Source of the DNA: an uncultured Bacteriovorax sp.
GTDB lineage: Bacteria > Bdellovibrionota > Bacteriovoracia > Bacteriovoracales > Bacteriovoracaceae
DNA: 8,249 nucleotides
Direction of reading: 5' to 3'
Assembly (NCBI GenBank): GCA_946480715.1
Contig: CAMLKK010000082.1
Span: forward strand, 1-8,249
The position numbers and the translations under genes are program-made. Below are positions 6,337 through 8,249 of this stretch, one piece after another. The first letter of the stretch is position 1. Each line of letters opens with the position of its first letter. The notes under the pieces were generated by a model. It was not told the origin of the DNA and ran no database searches. It worked only from the letters and a program-made list of their open reading frames with translations.

Positions 6337-8249
6337 ATGAAAACACAAATACATACAATACCAGAAGAATTCATACCAACCTTGGTCCTTAAGAACACCG
6401 TCTTGTTCCCGGGGATCACACTACCTGTTCTCGTCTCAAAAGAGGTGGGGTTAAATGCTATTAACCACGCACTTACCCAAGACCGAGAAAAGCGCATTAT
6501 AGCTCTTACCCTCAAAGAGGGTGTGGAGATTGACTCAGCTCAGCCAAACGATTTTTATAATGTTGGGACACTTTGTATCGTCGATAGTCTCGAGACAACA
6601 GATAATGGGGAGACGATTGCCTACATTGTTGCCGTCCAGCGTTTTTCAATCAATGAGATTAAATTTTCTCCTGATTTTAAATCGTGGGAAGCAAGAGGAC
6701 ACGTCAATCCCGATGTTGTCGATATTGATGCTCCAACCGAAAAAGCATTACTGACAAGTTTAAAAGATATTTCTAAAGAAATTCTTGAAAGCTTGAAGGC
6801 CGGTGCGAATCTAAAACGATCGATGGATGGTTTTTCTGATGTGGGACAATTCACAAATATTGTCGCTCAAAACCTTCCCCTCATTATTCCAAAAAAACAG
6901 GAGATTTTGGAAATTGCTTCGATTAAAAATCGCGCGCTGAAAGTTTTGGAACTTTTAGTTGAGCAACGAGAGATGATCAAAGTTAACAATGAAATGGGTC
7001 TGAAGATTTCAGAAAAAACCAGCAAGGCCTACCGTGAATCAATTCTAAGAGAGCAATTAAAAGCAATCAAAGAAGAATTAGGTGAAGGTTATACGGATAG
7101 CGAAGGCGGCGATAAACAAAGTTTAAAAGATAAAATTCTTGCAGCTAAACTTCCTAAAGATGTTGAAAAAGTGGCGCTTGATCAACTCAATCGTTATGAA
7201 AACATGGGAGCGCAAAACGCAGAATCACATGTTATCAGAAATTATCTCGATTTAATTTTAGCATTGCCATGGAATGATCTGGCCCCTGAGCAATTGGATC
7301 TAGATAAAGCTGAAAAAATTCTTAATGACGAACATTATGGTTTAGAAAAAATCAAAAAACACATCATTCAGCATTTAGCTGTGATGAAGCTTTCTCCTCA
7401 GAAGAAAGGTTCGATTTTACTTTTCGTCGGCCCTCCAGGAGTAGGGAAGACATCTCTCGGTCAAAGTATTGCTAAAGCACTCGGACGTGAATTTGTAAGA
7501 GCGTCTCTCGGTGGTGTTCGCGATGACTCGGAAATCCGCGGTCATCGCAGAACATATATTGGAGCTCTCCCTGGTCGAATCATCGAAGGAATCAAACGTG
7601 CGAAACAGAAAAATCCTGTGTTCATGTTAGATGAGATTGATAAACTTTCTCGTGGATATGGTGGAGATCCCGCAGCTGCGATGCTCGAAGTGCTCGATCC
7701 GGAACAAAACGGAACGTTCACAGATCATTATTTGGATTTACCTTTTGATTTATCGAAAGTGTTTTTCATTGCAACAGCAAACTCACTCGATACGATTCCA
7801 GCGCCGCTGTTAGACAGAATGGAGATCATTCAGTTGTCAGGTTACACCAGCGATGAAAAATTGCATATCGCTGAAAACCACCTTGTTCCAAAACAAATGA
7901 AGGAACATGGATTAGTGAATGGTGATGAGAAAAAATTCAAAGTCACTTTTGGTGAAAATATTTTGAAGTCGATCATCAATGAGTACACTCGCGAAGCAGG
8001 TGTACGTGATCTGCAAAGAAAAATTGCAAAACTTCTTCGTAGTTTGACAGAAAAAATTGTTCGTCATCCGGAGAAAACGGAATTTCACATTGATCAAGCC
8101 GTAGTTGAAGATGTTCTCGGAGTTGAAAAAGTCACGCATGAACTCGCTCAGGAAAAATCGCATGCTGGTGTTGTGACAGGACTCGCATGGACACCAGTTG
8201 GTGGTGATATTCTCTTTATCGAAACGGCCATGATGCCTGGATCAGGAAA
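6337..8249 (+). CDS. lon: ATP-dependent Lon protease, 3' partial
   Basis: AAA+ serine protease that unfolds and degrades damaged and regulatory proteins as a cytoplasmic hexamer. 637 codons are visible and the frame stays open to the window end. The N-domain (about 10-210) starts with the family-typical LVLKNTVLFPG. A charged helical linker follows (about 215-330, with REQLKAIKEELGEG). The AAA+ module has Walker A GPPGVGKT (365-372; E. coli 356-363), RGHRRTYIGALPGR, Walker B FMLDEIDK (429-436), sensor-1 N482, arginine finger R494 and sensor-2 R557 in REAGVRDLQRK. The protease domain begins with AWTPVGGDILFIETA and is cut before the catalytic Ser-Lys dyad, so proteolytic competence cannot be judged. 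ATG chosen by fit to family N-termini. No Shine-Dalgarno precedes it, and only poor in-frame alternatives exist (TTG 6331). The first ~70 codons end in G or C more often (about half by hand count) than later ones seem to. Confidence 0.97.
   Translation, partial: MKTQIHTIPEEFIPTLVLKNTVLFPGITLPVLVSKEVGLNAINHALTQDREKRIIALTLKEGVEIDSAQPNDFYNVGTLCIVDSLETTDNGETIAYIVAVQRFSINEIKFSPDFKSWEARGHVNPDVVDIDAPTEKALLTSLKDISKEILESLKAGANLKRSMDGFSDVGQFTNIVAQNLPLIIPKKQEILEIASIKNRALKVLELLVEQREMIKVNNEMGLKISEKTSKAYRESILREQLKAIKEELGEGYTDSEGGDKQSLKDKILAAKLPKDVEKVALDQLNRYENMGAQNAESHVIRNYLDLILALPWNDLAPEQLDLDKAEKILNDEHYGLEKIKKHIIQHLAVMKLSPQKKGSILLFVGPPGVGKTSLGQSIAKALGREFVRASLGGVRDDSEIRGHRRTYIGALPGRIIEGIKRAKQKNPVFMLDEIDKLSRGYGGDPAAAMLEVLDPEQNGTFTDHYLDLPFDLSKVFFIATANSLDTIPAPLLDRMEIIQLSGYTSDEKLHIAENHLVPKQMKEHGLVNGDEKKFKVTFGENILKSIINEYTREAGVRDLQRKIAKLLRSLTEKIVRHPEKTEFHIDQAVVEDVLGVEKVTHELAQEKSHAGVVTGLAWTPVGGDILFIETAMMPGSG

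Noticed and set aside
6324..6854. Minus- and plus-strand small frames in the 5' part of lon.
   Set aside because: The Lon frame is continuous from 6337 to the window end with family motifs throughout, so these are shadows.

Overview
The window is compactly packed chromosomal DNA with a moderately low GC content (about 40% judged by eye). It holds eight protein genes and only one intergenic gap of any size, 95 bp at 6242-6336. The gene content (an OxyR-type regulator, an OsmC-family protein, Lon, ArgS) and the TTG and GTG starts suggest a Gram-negative bacterium. A Bdellovibrionota/Bacteriovorax-like organism is my best guess from base composition and protein style, but nothing here proves it. 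I see no RNA genes, insertion sequences, CRISPR arrays or phage genes.

Left part, plus strand (1-3536): an ECF-type vitamin transporter operon of the YkoE-YkoD-YkoC type. It comprises a substrate-binding membrane S component (5' end cut by the window), a fused double ATPase and the EcfT coupling subunit, with overlapping genes. The family resemblance points to thiamine or its hydroxymethylpyrimidine (HMP) moiety as substrate. Nine bases after ecfT comes an OxyR-like LysR regulator that keeps both redox cysteines at the E. coli positions (C199, C208) and the peroxide-pocket residues T100, T129 and H198.

Middle part, minus strand (6241 down to 3540): a tight three-gene unit of a small uncharacterised membrane protein, an OsmC-family peroxidase-like protein and arginyl-tRNA synthetase. 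The gaps are 3 and 8 bp, so one transcript is likely. It converges on oxyR with only 3 bp between the stop codons.

Right part, plus strand (6337 to the window end): lon, divergent from the middle unit. It carries the N-domain, the complete AAA+ module and the first residues of the protease domain; the catalytic Ser-Lys dyad lies beyond the window. The 95 bp between the divergent units holds an A-rich tract, a short hairpin and a heat-shock-like promoter candidate placed so close to the lon ATG that the mRNA could be leaderless.

Functional theme: vitamin uptake next to oxidative-stress sensing (OxyR, OsmC) and protein quality control (Lon). Every gene belongs to a known family except the small membrane protein. 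I found no evidence of an entirely new system. The points most worth a second look are oxyR riding at the end of a thiamine-type transporter operon and the architecture of the lon upstream region.
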